Shown one piece after another: positions 11,620 to 26,600 of a DNA stretch of 64,000 nucleotides. Below the pieces are notes generated by a model. That model had not been told where the DNA came from. It saw nothing but the letters and a program-made list of their open reading frames with translations, and did no database searches. The position numbers were made by a program, and so were the translations under genes. Each line of letters begins with the position of its first letter. Positions within the stretch are counted from its first letter, which is position 1. The stretch spans positions 124,001 through 188,000 of the forward strand of contig SMMW01000482.1 of assembly GCA_004794655.1 (NCBI GenBank). Reading direction: 5' to 3'. This stretch comes from Marisa cornuarietis (lineage: Eukaryota; Mollusca; Gastropoda; Architaenioglossa; Ampullariidae).

Positions 11620-14600
11620 CTGCAACAGTAAAGGTTAGTGTCATTTCACAATAAGCTTAACAGAGTCTCGAATCTGCTATTTCACAGGTTTCAACTCTCA
11701 CTCTCAGGCAGTCTCAAAGCTGTTATTTCACAATGTTAAACAGTTATCAAAGCTGTTATTTCACAGTGTGTTTAGCAAAGGCAGTCTCAAAGCTGATATT
11801 TCACAGTAGGCAATACCGTGACTTTCTCTACACTTTTACATACTACACATTAAGACCAATTGAATTACCTCAATGCAGACATGCATGACATAAGGACTGC
11901 CCCAGAAAATATATGTGCAAGTCACTCAATTCAAATAATATTTTGTCAATGCAACAAGTCACAATGTTTGGGATGATTATGAATGACATTTTTTTAATAA
12001 AAACTTTTCCCCACTAATAAGGATCTAGAAACACGTGGCTTTTGTTGTTGTTGTTTTTTTTTGTGTGTAGCAATCTACTTATACACCAATACCGTATTTT
12101 CATCCAGATTAAGATTAGCATGCTAATCAGTGTAGTGACATAGTGAAACACTTGTTTCAAGACTGTTGCATATGTAATCATGTACTGCTGCTAGTTCAAC
12201 TTTCTCTCTCCCCTGCTCTCTTTCACATAGGATACCTTATGAAATGATTTCAACATCAGAGATGTGAAAAAATTATATTGGTAACATCAAAATCTGTGCC
12301 TGTGCCAGAATTGACTTTGTGTTGATTTTCATTTGGAGCGACAAGTAACATCTTGTATGTGTAGCATAAACATTCAAACAGATGTTCGTGCCACCTGTTA
12401 CGGTATTTAAGGAAAGTCATTCAGTCATTCGTCCCTTGAGCAGTACCTAAAGTAAGAAACATCTGCATGCAGAGCCTACTGGGCACAGAAAACATGTAGG
12501 ACTATATGGAAGGGTGGGAAGTCATGTAGGACTTAATGGAGAGGGTGGGAAATCATGTAGGAGTTTATGAAGGGGTGGGAAGTCCATCATATTTCAGTAG
12601 CAGTGAACCAATGGGAACACCCATCACACTTGCTGAAGATCACCAACCGTGAAGGGTCTGGAGAGACTACATGAGAACATTAGTAGATGTCAGAGAAGCA
12701 TACCCTGACAATAGAAAGGAGAAGAGAAAGGGCTATGTCATCAGGTCAGTCATCAGTCAATCACTCATCCCTTGACTGGTGCCGGTCATTGGAGGGAGCA
12801 CACAAATGGATCTCTGCTTTGCTGTTGCCACTGACCATTACTTTGCTCTTGTCAGTGTTCCATATGCTTTCAAACTGTCAGTCTGTTGGTAAGGTCTTGG
12901 TTTTCTTTTGGTGCCTATCAGATTGACATTGTCTACAAAACAGAGGTAGCAAATCAGTACAGAGGGTAAGGGGCAGCCTTGACAGACATCTACAGTCACC
13001 TGAAAGACATCTACAGTCACGTGAAAGAAAGCTTCCATTTAGTTTTCCAGTGGTACTGCTCTCGCTGAGCACATACAGTGCTTTGATGACTTGGATGGGA
13101 CCCTCTTCAGTGATTTATTTCCCGTTAAGCTGGGCTTTGCCAAAAGCTTTTTTAAAGTCTATGAAGTTGTGATAGAGGTCCCCCTGATGTTCAAGATGCT
13201 TCTCTAAACATGATGTGACAGTTAAAGATCTACTTAACTGTGCTCCCAACTGGTCTAAAGCCAGCCTGCTCTTCTGCTACCAGTTCCTTGTTGGTGGTGC
13301 AGATGCGATTCTGTATTACTTTTAACATGACTTTACTTAAGTGGCTGATTAGACTTACTGTTCTGTAATTCTAGCACTGTTTTCTGTTTCCTTTTCTTTT
13401 TATTTTTTTGTAAGTGGTATAATTCATTAACACATTTTGATTTTTTTTTAGTCAAATATGGTTACATGCTTAGCAAAAGCTCAAACAGAAGTGATGACCA
13501 GAAGTCCCCAGAGATAACTCGTGAAAGTGTACAGGTTCAGTTTACTGATCTTAGTCTTGCACTTTCTTTTTTTATTCTCTTTGCCTGCTGACTTGCCATG
13601 CATTTTTGTAAACCTTTCTCACTGCCACATCTGAAATCTTAAAGTTTAAACAGCTGCCACTAAGACAAGATTAATTGTCAAGATTTCAAGACCATGCTTA
13701 ATAATATATGTGCATTGTTTATTTTGTATGTTAGCTTTCGAGAGGACCGCACACAATCTTTGTGCTTTTTATAACCCTAACCTCTTTGTGTTGCTCATAA
13801 CATCTAAACAATTTGCTCACATCTAAACAGTGTGCTTACAAATGTAAACAATCTGCTCCCAGCATCTAAACAATGTGCTCACAACATCTGAACAATCTGC
13901 TCCCAGCATCTAAACAATGTGCTCACACCATGTAAACAATCTGCTCACATCTAAACAATCTGCTCACATCTAAATGTGCTGTGCACAAAATCTTTTTCTT
14001 TAAATGTTAGCCTTGTACATAAAGCATGTGTGATACCAGCCTGCTATACAAAGTGCCTGTGTAACACAATTTTTCAAAACACATAAACCATACGATTTTT
14101 CGTGCTTTTAATAGCACTTTTCAAAACAAATTACCTCTGCATTTCCTTCTATGCAGCTTACTCTAAAACTGAAGCATCATTAAACAAAAACACTAGTGTC
14201 TCAGTAAGCATATATTCTCAGATTAAATCACAAAAATCACTTACCAATCAAAGAGTTTTGGAAATTCTGTAATCTCCTTTTCTGAATACTCATCAAGACG
14301 TTTGGGCACTTCCTGAACCTGGATAATCTGATCTGACAAGTTTTCCCGTATCTCATCTGGGATCTTCTAAAAATTCAAAATTTAATCTCCAAATGAAATC
14401 TGATCATAATGTCATGAAAAATTTAACTACCAGTCTAAACATCTGCCCTCATAGATCCTATGTGACAACTCAGCCACCACACTACCCCCCCCCCCACCAA
14501 CCCAACCCAATTTGTCTACATATTTCCCACAAACCAGCATGGTCATGAATCATGTATTCATTGCCTCTTTCAAACCTTCAAGCAGCTTTTAGTTACAGAC

Positions 14601-17600
14601 CTTTAATACACCCTCAACCAAGTTTGTCTACTTCTTGAAACACTCCCATGTGCACTGTCTACTCACACACACTTATGTTATATTTATCTGGTCTCGCATA
14701 TTCCATTTACAAATTCTCCACTAGCATCTCTTTAAAAAATATTACTGCTACTCACATCATCTGGGTAAAGATGCAATCGTTGCATCAGATAGCGACGTTG
14801 TAAGGTGCCAGGCAAACGAGCGTACACTGAATTGTACATTATCTGAAACATTCACAAAGAAAAGACTTCATAAATCTCAGTCTTGATCTGTACTAATTTT
14901 TACTAAGATTATTCAGATTCAGTATCCTGACACATTTAAAATACCTTACCAACAGACTGACAAATAGTTCAAATGCATAAGGAATGGAGACCAGCACTGA
15001 CGAGTAAAGCCAATGCCACTGGTGGTGGCAAAGCAAATATCTACATGAAAAGAGTATGGCTCAAGGAGGTAAAACACCTTTTAAGGCCAGACACGGCTCA
15101 AAATTTAAAAATCTAAGATTTACAAGATATCTCTATTGTTTTGATAGCATTTACTTTGCCCTTGAGTAATCTCAAAATTCTTTTTAAAATAGTTGCCTCA
15201 AGAAAAGATCTCCATTTTTATGCAAGGAAATAAGTAAAAGCAACATATTTATTTTCTGTGAATTTTTTGTATGTTACTATTCAAGAAAAAATGATTTAAC
15301 ACACCGTGACTTCTTAACTACTAACTTTTTCAAATTAAGCCACTATGAAAATGTTTAGATATACAGTGTTTCATAAAGTATGCAGTTTTAAAAAATGTAA
15401 AAATGTAATTAATCAACCAAAATCGAAGCAAAATTCAAAATTCTCATTTAATTTCATTCAACATGTACGTCAATTTACTGATGAAAAATGACACTGAGGA
15501 TATGTCCACTTGCGTTCGAACATTACGGTTTTGACCGCGCGATTTTTTGGTTCCAACTGACCGAGATTCCTGGAATTTCTTGAAACTGTTGTCAAGTACA
15601 AAGATCGCTCAAAGTTTACAGACAGTTTCTATGCAGGACTCTTTCACAATAAGAATGCGTTTCTTGATACTGAACTGCTCCATGGCTACAAAATGGAAAA
15701 ATGATACTGGTCTTCTAATCGGAGTGAAATAGATATGAAAATGGTAGGAACAGTGCTAACAATCTTCTAACAAAAATAATCGAGCGAAATAAAAAACTGT
15801 TTACTTTATGAAACACCCTTTACATATCAATAAGGACTGAAGCAAATTTTAGGACTGTATCATTTGATGTGAACAAACCATAGCAAAAACATGAAATTGA
15901 GAATACAAGCAAAGTTAAAAGTTTCGTAATTCTGTTTTATCAAAGACTATCAGCTAAGTTAGATGTTAAATATAAAAATGTAACCATCTTTTAATGTTTT
16001 TCTTCACATAACTTTAAGTAATAAAATTATTTATTTCCCTTTAAGAAAAGAAAACATGGATGCTGTTATGTGCCCAAATGTTGACTAGGCTGCGTAGAAA
16101 TACACAGCAATTAAAAATGGTGTTTGCAGATGTCACGGACCAGTCCGTGCCATAGTTTTTTTCAGGCTATGTTAACCTCTTAAAAACTTGTGGCTTACAC
16201 GTGTGGACAGAGTGTATGCAAGAATGAACGTGATCAGTATAGAAGGGTTAAGTTTAGTGAACATTGCTCAGCAGTAGAGTTGAGCGTGAAAGAAATCCTA
16301 TAAAAGGTGCTTAGGCCCGGGATACGAGAGGAGGACAAGGATAGAGAAGAGGGATAAGACGTGCCGAGTCACGAGAAGGAGAGAGATAGAGTGAAGGAAT
16401 AAGACGTGCCGAGTCACGCGAGACAGAAGGAGACTGAAAGAGAAAGCGATCCTGTGTGGAAAACCTCGCCCAGAAGTGATCTTAATGGTGAGGGCGACAG
16501 TACCAGAAGCCTACCTGACCCAGCAGCGGCTGGATAAAGTACTACCGTCGAGGACAAGCGACGTTTTTCTGGAGACCGACCGGACCCCGCAGCGTCTGGA
16601 TAACTGACGACTACTGAGGACTGGTAAGCCGGCCAGTTGGGCATTCTCGGCCCCGTTACGTCTCCGAGGAATATCTACGTGACCCCCCCCCCTCGTCGAC
16701 ACGGCCTGTGTGTGCGTCGTCGAGAGTGTTGTTCAGAGCAGTCAAAGTGTTCATTTTTCACCCCTGGAGGGAAGGATGACCAGAGCGATTTGGATTATGT
16801 GTCATTGGTGTTCTTGCTTTATGTGTATGAGTAGTGATATTTGAGTTGGTGGAATTCTGTGAGATTGGAGGTAGGAAGGGCGACTACCCGAATATAGCTG
16901 ACTGCTGAACTGTAAGTACTGTCATTGATAACTGTTATTTTGCGAGAGATCAGGACGAGGACATAGTGTCTCGTTGAAAAGGTATATATTGAGAACTTGA
17001 ACTGTTGGGAAGGACTGAGACTTTAATAATTGAGATTGGAAGTCTGAAGTGTATTGTTTAAAGTTGACATATTGAGAACTCGAACTGTTGGAAAGAATTG
17101 ATCAAGACGTTGATAAGTGCGCACGAAAGAATGACCTCCAGGTGAAGGAGTGCGGACTGGTGTTGTGACATGTATTAAGAATTTCTGTGTTCATATCTTA
17201 TGGTGTAAAGTCCTGGGCCACATGATAACTGAAGTAATATGATTTGGATAGCCTCAGGCAATCGTTTTGTGTTTTGTTGAAAGAACACGCAAGTGTCAGG
17301 CGTGAGTGTGTGTGCAGCACCACCCGTGCTTTGACAGCAGATGCTGAACTACTACAAAAGTTATAGGTTCAGTTAGTTATCTGGAGATTCAGTATCCACC
17401 AGCTTCACAGGTACTGACATCTATGTTCTCTTCATTTAGCCAATGTTGCCTTGTATATTCCTTGTGACTTTTTTCATGCATCAGCAGCAGACACTCTGTG
17501 ATCATCTTTCTTAGCAAATATGTATTCACATACTGATCTTTCTTAGCCACCAATCGCAAGGTGATGGCATGAACATTTTCATTAAGGAAATCCTTTAACA

Positions 17601-20600
17601 CTTTCATTAAGGAAATCAGGGTGATACCATGAACATCATTATATAAAGCTTTCATTAAGAAAATCAGCTCACATGCTCCTTCATAAGCAGCACAAGCTGC
17701 ACATGGCACTGAACCATTAGGAGAGAGGTCTGGGGGGCAGTGTGGCCTATTCATGGACTGTAGACATACATCAATGAGTGCACCAGGAAAGAGGCCTTAA
17801 GGCAGTACACCAGCCCATTGAGAAGTAGCTCATATGCCATTCTTTTGTACACTACAATCATTTTACGAAATACCATGTGTCACGGATCGACCCATGACCG
17901 GGAGAAAATTAGCAAGGACGATGTAGGAATGGAGTTAGCCCCCTTGTTTGTAGGAAGCAGCAGGGTTAGTGGCCCTTGGATGTAGTTTGGAGAATGGTTT
18001 AGAACGTGTGACATAAAAGGAGGAATGATGTCAGGTGTCGCTCGGGAGATTGGGAGAAAGGGGTTGTCTGCTCAGGAGTGAGAACGGGCGGTGAGAGAAG
18101 GTTGGAGAAAAAAAGAAAAGGTTGTCTGCGTTCGGAGTATTGCTGTGTGTTTAGAGAGATTCCCCAGTTGCTGTGTCTGCTGGTGGATTCTGATAATCGG
18201 AATACTGCTGTGTGTTTGGAGAGATTCGCAGTGCTGTGTATTCTAATCATCTGGATAGTTTCAAGGAGGAGTATTACAGGCAAGTGTATATCTGTGAGTG
18301 CGTGTGTTCTGACTGGAAGTTAACAGTGTGTTTTGGTCATTTGTTTACTTTCTGAGAAACTGACCATTGGAAGAAGATTTGACTTATAGGAGGAGACTAT
18401 TATTGAAAACGGAGGACTGGAGAAGGGAGGATTATATACGTCATTGATTTGATTCTCATGCTTGAATGTTAATATATATATATATATAGAGAGAGAGCGT
18501 AACCCAAGTTATTGAGAGGGTGTACCTAGTCAGTAGTAGTGGAAAGAAATGTTGATGTGAAATTGTTGATATTCTTGAGAGTTGAAAAAGTATTTAAAAT
18601 TGGTTGATTTTGCTGTTTCCCTATAAAGACTAGTAAGAACACCCCCCCCCCTCCCGAAATAGAGATTTAGGAACCCACGTACAGGTCTTTGTATTTTGTT
18701 GCGTAAAAGAGCACGTGAGGAACGTCGTGCGGACAGCGAGGGTTGTATGTGACCCCTCTGCACGTCGCCTGTTCCTTGACACCATGTTTCCCTGAAAATA
18801 AGACCAAGTAGAGGTTTTGCTGAATTGCTAAATATAAGGCCTCCCCTTAAAGTAAGACCTAGCAAAGTTTTTGTTTGAAAGTATGCTCGCCGAACAGAAC
18901 ACCAGGGCAATCAGCTGTGATTATTGTTAGCCTGCTGCCAGGAAATTCAGGGTTTGGATTGTTATGATGATGACATGACTGTCGATGAATAAATCTTGCT
19001 TCATGTTCATAATCAGAAGCCCTGCATATTCACTCACATCTGTAAACGTTTACACCTGGTCCCAACCATTTCTGGGATTGGGAGCAGAATTCAAATCTGC
19101 TATTTTTTCCCTTGAGAGGCTTACCATAGGATTGATGCTGATTTCGATGGCAGAATTAGGTGCATTAAGTTAGGTCATCTTTTTTTTAATTTTTGCCACA
19201 ACAGCTTTAGAATGCAGTCATTGTTTTCCTTCTTTTGCAAGTGGCTTTTTGAGAAGAAATGAGAATATGATAAGCACACTGAACGTTTAACATTTAGCGT
19301 AAGCGTTAGCGTGAGTTATGGTTGACATTCATTTACATTCAGAACCCATTCACTGATGAATTGAGGGACCCAACAACTTCGGAACCACATTCGTGTGAAC
19401 TGTAATGCAGCCAAGGATGGTAGTACTAAATTCTGATTGGTTATACTCAAAGTGTGTTTACGCCTTGTCTGAATTAGGAATTCATGGCTCTTTGTCTTGT
19501 GTAGAAAAGAGCAGGAATCTGGGCATGGAAAATGTCCAATGACCCTAAAGGTGCTTTCATTTGAAAGGCAAATAAATGTTCTTTCTGCTGGTATGTGATG
19601 TGACAAAGTTTTTCAAAAGGCTGGCTGTGTTGCTATGTCCCAGACATTCCCTATTTTTGCTAACTCAATGCATAACAGGGACAAATATGAAATCAGTCCG
19701 TCTTTAGTATATATATATATATATGGCTTTTAAAAAAAAACCTATTGGAGAGTGGATAGAGGACACACTGGACATTCATAATATGCCATAATCTCAAATG
19801 GCTAAAAGATTTTTGTCAAATTTCAGGGTCACGTCTGGCCTTAAGTACTTGGGAGCCACCCTCTCCAAGAATCGCAGCTCCGTGACATATCCACATAAGG
19901 ATCGCAACAGCAACAGCAGCAATGGCTAGGCTGGACAGGTTGTGGTGCACTCATAAAATAAAGTTTACTGTGAAGCACAGCTTGAAAAGTACCTCATACT
20001 ACTGATCCTGCTTTACTTTTGTAAAATGTGAACCTTGCTTGCAGATACTAAGAGGAAAATCTAGACATTCAAAAGCAAGTGCCTGAGAAGGTTGCTCCAG
20101 ATCTTGTACAGAGAACACAGAATGACCTTGTATGAAGCACAACTGCCACACTTGAAGGACACCAGAAACCTACAGAGTTGGAGTGGCGTCCCCTCGCCAA
20201 ACAGGCTTGAGGGAGGCGGCTCTCCGCAATTTTCGTATTTTTCTTAGTTTCTTGTGTTTTTAGTGCCCATTGTGTAAGTCGGTACTTTCTCCGCTGCTTC
20301 GCTTTCTGCCTGACGTCATAACGCTTTTTCTGAAGATCTTTAGATCACAAAACGACACGAAGGCTGACATGATGATCTTACAAAAGAATTCTGCTATTTT
20401 TCAGTGATTTTAAAACTAACCCCATACACTGTACAGCGCATTGAGTCGACTTTGGAGTTGAAAATTGCGCTATATAAATCTGCTTTAATAATAATAATAA
20501 TAAACCCCTATTTGTAACAGTCATGCGGTTTAAGCTGGTTTGGTTTGGCCAGGTAACCCAACATGACACCTTCTCAAAGACTGTCCTTCAAGATATCCAA

Positions 20601-23600
20601 AAAATGCTGAGGCTACAAAGGGGAAGAAAAGCCCTGGATCACAAATGATGTCTTAGATATCTCTGATAAAAGGAAGACACGGTTTAGTTGGTTGTGCTGC
20701 GCCACCAATGAAGGCTATATCGTGGTGAGAGAGACATATTTTTTTGACATTTTGAAAAAACAAGACTTCTGCATGATATAATAATAAAACCACAAATCAA
20801 CAATATGAAATAAAAAATATGATAGGAATGATATAAAAGGGTAGGTAGTCAGTTTTTAAAATGTGTTGTGGTCTCCAAAAAGGCCATTAATGGGATGACA
20901 CAGGAGCAAAGTGGCGTTTGCATAGGACATAGTACTGTGCAGGCACAGTGAAGTGAGCTCTACACGCACAAATGAAGTTGATCCATTGTCTTTTCAACGA
21001 TTCATCTTTTGGGAACGTATACACACTTATGTCGTCATCATATTTTCCTGTGCATTCAAATACACAACAGTTTCCATATCTCCGCTTGGGCTATTAAGAT
21101 TCTGTATTTTCTGGGCAAGTTGTATCAGCCATGCCATGGTCAGCCATGATTTCACCAGTTCTGATGTCACACATGGCTTCAGGCCAAAATGGAGATTTGA
21201 ACAGCCAACAAAATCATTTTTATTTAATTTCTTGAGATTCATGTTTCTCCTCGTGATTTCATATTTCAGACATTAATAAGTGATGTGAAAGGAGTCTTTT
21301 GAACACAATATATGTCACCAATCAAACAGATCTTTAAGGGTATGAAATTCATGGTAAAACAATTCCCGAAGAAGCCAACACTTTCTAAATTTCTACTCTT
21401 AAGTATTCATTTACTTAGCAACAGCAATGATTTATTATGTGACACACTGTAGCTGCAAAGACATTCACTGGCCCAAAAGCAAATCATATAGTAAGAGTTA
21501 AATGTTGCTAGGTTTGTAAGATTGTTGCAACTGGATGCAATCAGCAAAAGGGGTGATTATAGACTATGTGTTGTTTATTGACTAGACAGCAGTGAAGTAG
21601 GCACAATGAACAGAACCTAAAACCAAACATTGGGGAACACCAAACAGAAGCTAGATTGGAGCAGATGAGATATTGTTCACCAACACATAATAAAAATAAT
21701 TCTGCAAGTATGAATAAAAATGCTACTTAAATTCCAAATAGTCTCAGGGCTAAAAATCAGAATAGCATGACCAATGAGTGGAACACAGCTGAATTGTCCA
21801 AAAAAAGAACAGTTAACAGCTTATCATCATCTAAAGATGATAGAATGTTTTTGACAATTTGAAGAACAGTTTCGGTATGATGACCAGCATCGTATACCCA
21901 CTGAAAGGGGTTTCACGGACTGATTTTAAATGGGAAAGGAGCTGAGTTCAGTGCCAAAAGTCAGAGAAGAGTTTATGATTTTGGACATGACTGGTAGCAT
22001 AACAGGAAAATAGTCGTAAAGGTTTGGTGGGAATGGGGTTACGGTCACAAGACTTAAGGATGGTATTTCTCAAAATCTGGAACTCAAATTCCTCTGATAC
22101 ACGTGTAACACATCAAAAGAAGAGCCTGAGAGTTATATTCCAGATGATAAACATACAGCTGAAGTAAGTGGAAACCTTACCCAGGGTCACAAGACATACA
22201 GATGGTATTTCTCATGATCTGGAACACAAATTCCTCTGATACAAGTGTCAACACATCAAAAAAAAAAGATAACAAGACACAGCTGAAAAAGGTAAAGAAG
22301 AGCCTAAGAATTATATCCATGATGATAAAGATATAGCTGAAGAAGGTGAAGAAAAGCCTGAGAGTTATACCCATGATAAAGACACAGCTGAAGGAGGTGG
22401 AAACATATTTCTGATGGTGTGAATCTTATCTGTGATGTAATCAGGATTAGACTGCCAACAATGTAACGCTACAGAAAACTTTAAGAAAGCATATTTATTT
22501 AGCAGGGTTAGATTGTCAGCAAGGTTACACCATAGAAAACTTTCATAAAGCACATTTATTTAGCACTATCAGTACCAGCAAAGCTCCAAATTTTACCTAT
22601 ATACATGCAGGTGCATGTAGTAGAAGATGGAAACACAGGGATGCTACACAACAGTCTGTTAGGTGTGTGAACATGATTGTCTTTATATACATACACACAG
22701 GCAGACACAGCAGTCTGTTAGGTGTGTGAACATACACAACAGTCTGTGTGAGCATGATAGTCTCCATTGACATACATGCAGACACACACACATACCTCAC
22801 ACTCTCTTCTTAGCACTACATGTCACAACATCTATAAAACAGTCTGTTAAGTGTGTGAGCATGATCGCCTTCATAACATACTCGCATACCTCACTTTCTC
22901 TCTTTAGCACTACATGTTACAACATCTATAAAACAATAAATCTTACTCGTGTTGGGTCAATTTCATGAACTCTCCATGCGGATGCTTGGCTGAACCCACC
23001 AGGGTATCTGTTGAATTAAAAATAACATTATCCTATCATCCTACACCTTTTATTCTGACTGTAAGCATTTAGATAATAGTTATCTCTAATACAGCATGTT
23101 TTATGTCAATGACAAGGATCATTGCACAGTAGCTGCCTAGTAATTACTACATGGAAAAACTATATGCAAGTCAGGTTATGGGATATCAGTGTGAAAAAAA
23201 TGACTGTTGTCAAGTCAGGTTACAGGATACCAGTGTAAAGAAATGACTGTTATCATGGTCAGGAAAGGCTGGTGCTGTATACGTCTTTTCAAAGAATGAA
23301 AACTATTTTTAAAAGTATTGTTGTAAATTCAAAGATATGGTAAACAAAATTTTATATGTATTGCTATTAACAGTATATCCACTAAGACAGAAGACTGCAT
23401 GAACACATAACACATTTTCATGTTTTGCTATTCTTGAATATGATATTTAGGAGATTGGGAAGACCATATGTCATAGACATGCCCATGTCATAAAAACCTT
23501 GGCCAGCTATGAGCTCTTAAAATAAAAAGGGAAAGGCTGTACTGCCCTAGGTAGGTACAAAAGGTTAAAGGATCTTCTTGAGCTCTGAGTGACTGATGTC

Positions 23601-26600
23601 AAGGTAAAGCCTTCTTGACAAACGGATGAGAATTATGATTATGTGTGGTTTATGTGATGAAACTTTGTGTTTGTCAAGAGTTAAGAGTAAAGGGTTAGCT
23701 ACAGCCTGTTGACAGTGGACATTTTGCACCGCATGTGAAAATGGGGAAGAGTGCATGGTTGTGTGAGTTATTGGAAGCTGATAATGACAATGACCAACTT
23801 TATTTGTCCCAGTGGGCAGTTTGAATACGGGAATGTGCTCTAGTTCAACAGTGAAAACAATGAGAAATGAAAAAGAAGTGGGCAAGTAACAATATAACAT
23901 ATATATATATAGAAAAAAAGCTTACAAGGATAATCATATATGCACCTACAACATCACACACACACACACCGCTGACAGCTCATCTAAGATTGAGCAGCTG
24001 AACTGCAGATGGCACAAATGATTTCAGGTGTCTGTTACTTTTACAAATAGGTATGGCATAGCGTTTACCTGAGCTTAATAATACAAATTCTTTTAATAAT
24101 ACATGTTCAGGTAATCATAAAATGCATGAAGCTTTCCTAACTATTTGTTGGTCACAAAAAGAAGCTAAATCCCTCTGTTTGATACCAATAATCTTTGAAC
24201 AGATGTTCACAACACTGTTCAGACTGTTCCTATCATGGACAGAGAGATTGCAAAATCAGCATACAAATGAGAAAGATAAAAGACTCTCAATGAATGACTG
24301 GTAAAAACGGCCTCAGATTGCTTGGCTAACTGAAAAACTATTTAACTTACACAGAAGGTGCATTCTTTGTTGACCACGTTTAACAATGTGCTCGGTGTTT
24401 AAATTCCATTTGAGCTGGCTATCAAAAATAAATCCTAAATACCTGAAGGAGTTAACAGTTTCAACAGGTTTACTGTGCATCACACTGGCAGTAACAGAGT
24501 CCTCCTTGATCCTCCTAAAGTCTATAATTATTTCTTTGGTTTTGTCTACATTCAACTCTAGATAGTTCTCATTGCACCTCTGTACAAAATTTGTTAAAGC
24601 ATTACCATGATCTTTCGTATGTTCCTGTAAAAGAGTCATTGTTGTTGTTTGTTTTTTTTGTTAGTGTTTAACGCCGTGCCAGCAACCAAGGCCATATCAC
24701 AGCGATGAGAGACAAATTTATTCCAAAAAACCCATTGATCAAAAATCTCACCAAGAGACACAACAGTTATATCCCAATAAAAGCCATCAAAAACAGGAGA
24801 ATTTTAAAAGAGTAGATTTATTGTAAAAATGGTTGTTGTGGCCAAAAAGGCCCCCAACAAACCAAAAACAAAAAACCAACAATTAACAGGATATAAAAAC
24901 TTAAATCTTATGAAAGAGTCCTATCCCTTTTAAAAATGTAAAAATTGCTGCCGACGGGATGGACCTAAACAAGGCAAACAAAGAAACTGCTGGGAAAAAA
25001 CGCTGACGGGTACTCTGGAGCTCAGGGCAAGTGATCAATACATGTTTAACATTTGAAGTTTCTTTGCACCATGGACAAACAGGTGGTGGTTCACCTGGTA
25101 AGAGGTACGATTGCGTGGCATAGGTGTGCCCTAACCTCAGTCTAGTAAGAACCACCTCCTCCCACCGTACTGGGCGGCATGGAGGCAGGCGGTCAGAAAG
25201 ACTGGGAAGGGTGGCATGTAGCTTGTTTTGGCCCAGAGTGTCCCAGTGACGTTGCCACAGGGACTGAACATAGACCGTGAAGATAGATTTGCAGTCGGCT
25301 GATACAAGTGACTTTAACTGATCATGCAACTGGCAAGCGGCCTTGGCAGCCTGGTCCGCTCAGACATTGCCAGTAATACCAGCGTGGTCAGGTGCTCAAA
25401 CGAAAACAATATCTTTGTTTCGGCGAATGAGTGCCACATGAATTTTGTGGATTTGTACCACAAGAGGGTGGTCAATGAAACTGGAAAGAAGAGCTTGGAG
25501 GGCAGAAAGGGAGTCTGAGATGATCAAAAAGTTGTGCTCCAAAGAGCGGTGAACGTGCTTCAAGGCTAGCAAGATGGCGTGAAGTTCCGCCATGAAGATA
25601 GAGCAGCCATCCCCAAGTCAGGCAGAAGAGGCCTGTTGCGGTTGACAGGATGGAACTGCTGCCGCAGCGACAGGACCACCGTTTCGAACTTTGGAACCAT
25701 CTGTAAAGATACAGCAGAAACCAGGATACTCAGAAAGAAGTTCCTGAAAACGCTGAAGAAAGATGAGGCCCCCCTATTTAAAGGTTGTAAGATCAAGACG
25801 GATCTCTGGAACAGGAAGAGTCCAAGGAGGGGCCGGCAGTTGAGGGAGAGCCTCCACCTGCTGAATATCTACTCCGGCAGCTTGTAGATGAGGTGCCACA
25901 TGGAGTGATAACGGTTTTTGCTCCTTGGTACCAATAACATACAGGGCAGCATGCTGAGGTCCAAAAACGGCACGGTAAGCAGGGTTTTCAGGATGAGACT
26001 TCAAGCAACAGACATAGGATAGCATGAGTTTCAGACGGTGTAGAGACAATGGAGGCTCACCAGCTTCTGCATACAAACTTTGTACAGGAGTGGTGCGGAA
26101 GGCACCCAAACAGATGCGGAGGCCTTGATGATGAATGGGATCAAGAATTTTGAGGTAGGACTTTTGAGCAGAGCCAAACTATGGAACCATAGTCTAGCTT
26201 GGAGCGGACCAGGGTGCGATACAGACGAAGCAGTACCATGCGGTCCACCCCCCAGCTGACATGGCCAACTACTCGCAGAATGTCCAAGGATTTCTGGCAT
26301 GAAAGGCATAGAGATCTGATATGAGGAAGAAAGGATAGTTTACGGTCAAAGATGACCCCAAGAAATTTTACTTCCTGGACCACTTTGAGTACCGTGCCGT
26401 TGACAGAAATACAAGGGTCTGGAAACATGCCTCGTAGTTTACAAAAGTGGATGCATACTGACTTTGTGGGAGAAAATTTGAAGCCATTTTCTGACACCCA
26501 CTTCTGCACACCATTTACACACAGCTGAAGCCGGCGTTCGAGGCATGGTAGCAAATGGCCTAGGATGCAGAGAGCAAAGTCATCCACATACAGCAAGGCC

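Noticed and set aside
16414..16702. Open minus-strand frames shared with 57.9-58.2 kb
   Set aside because: They are identical only because both are in the family A LTR. No known protein and no start context.
17389..17754. 121-codon open stretch (-)
   Set aside because: It contains an internal duplication that makes a repeated peptide but matches no family, and it lies between two solo LTRs in an intron.
18795..18860. Blocks AAAATAAGACC and AAGTAAGACCTAGC, possible ends of a DNA transposon
   Set aside because: I could not find matching inverted ends or a duplication and cannot name a family with confidence.
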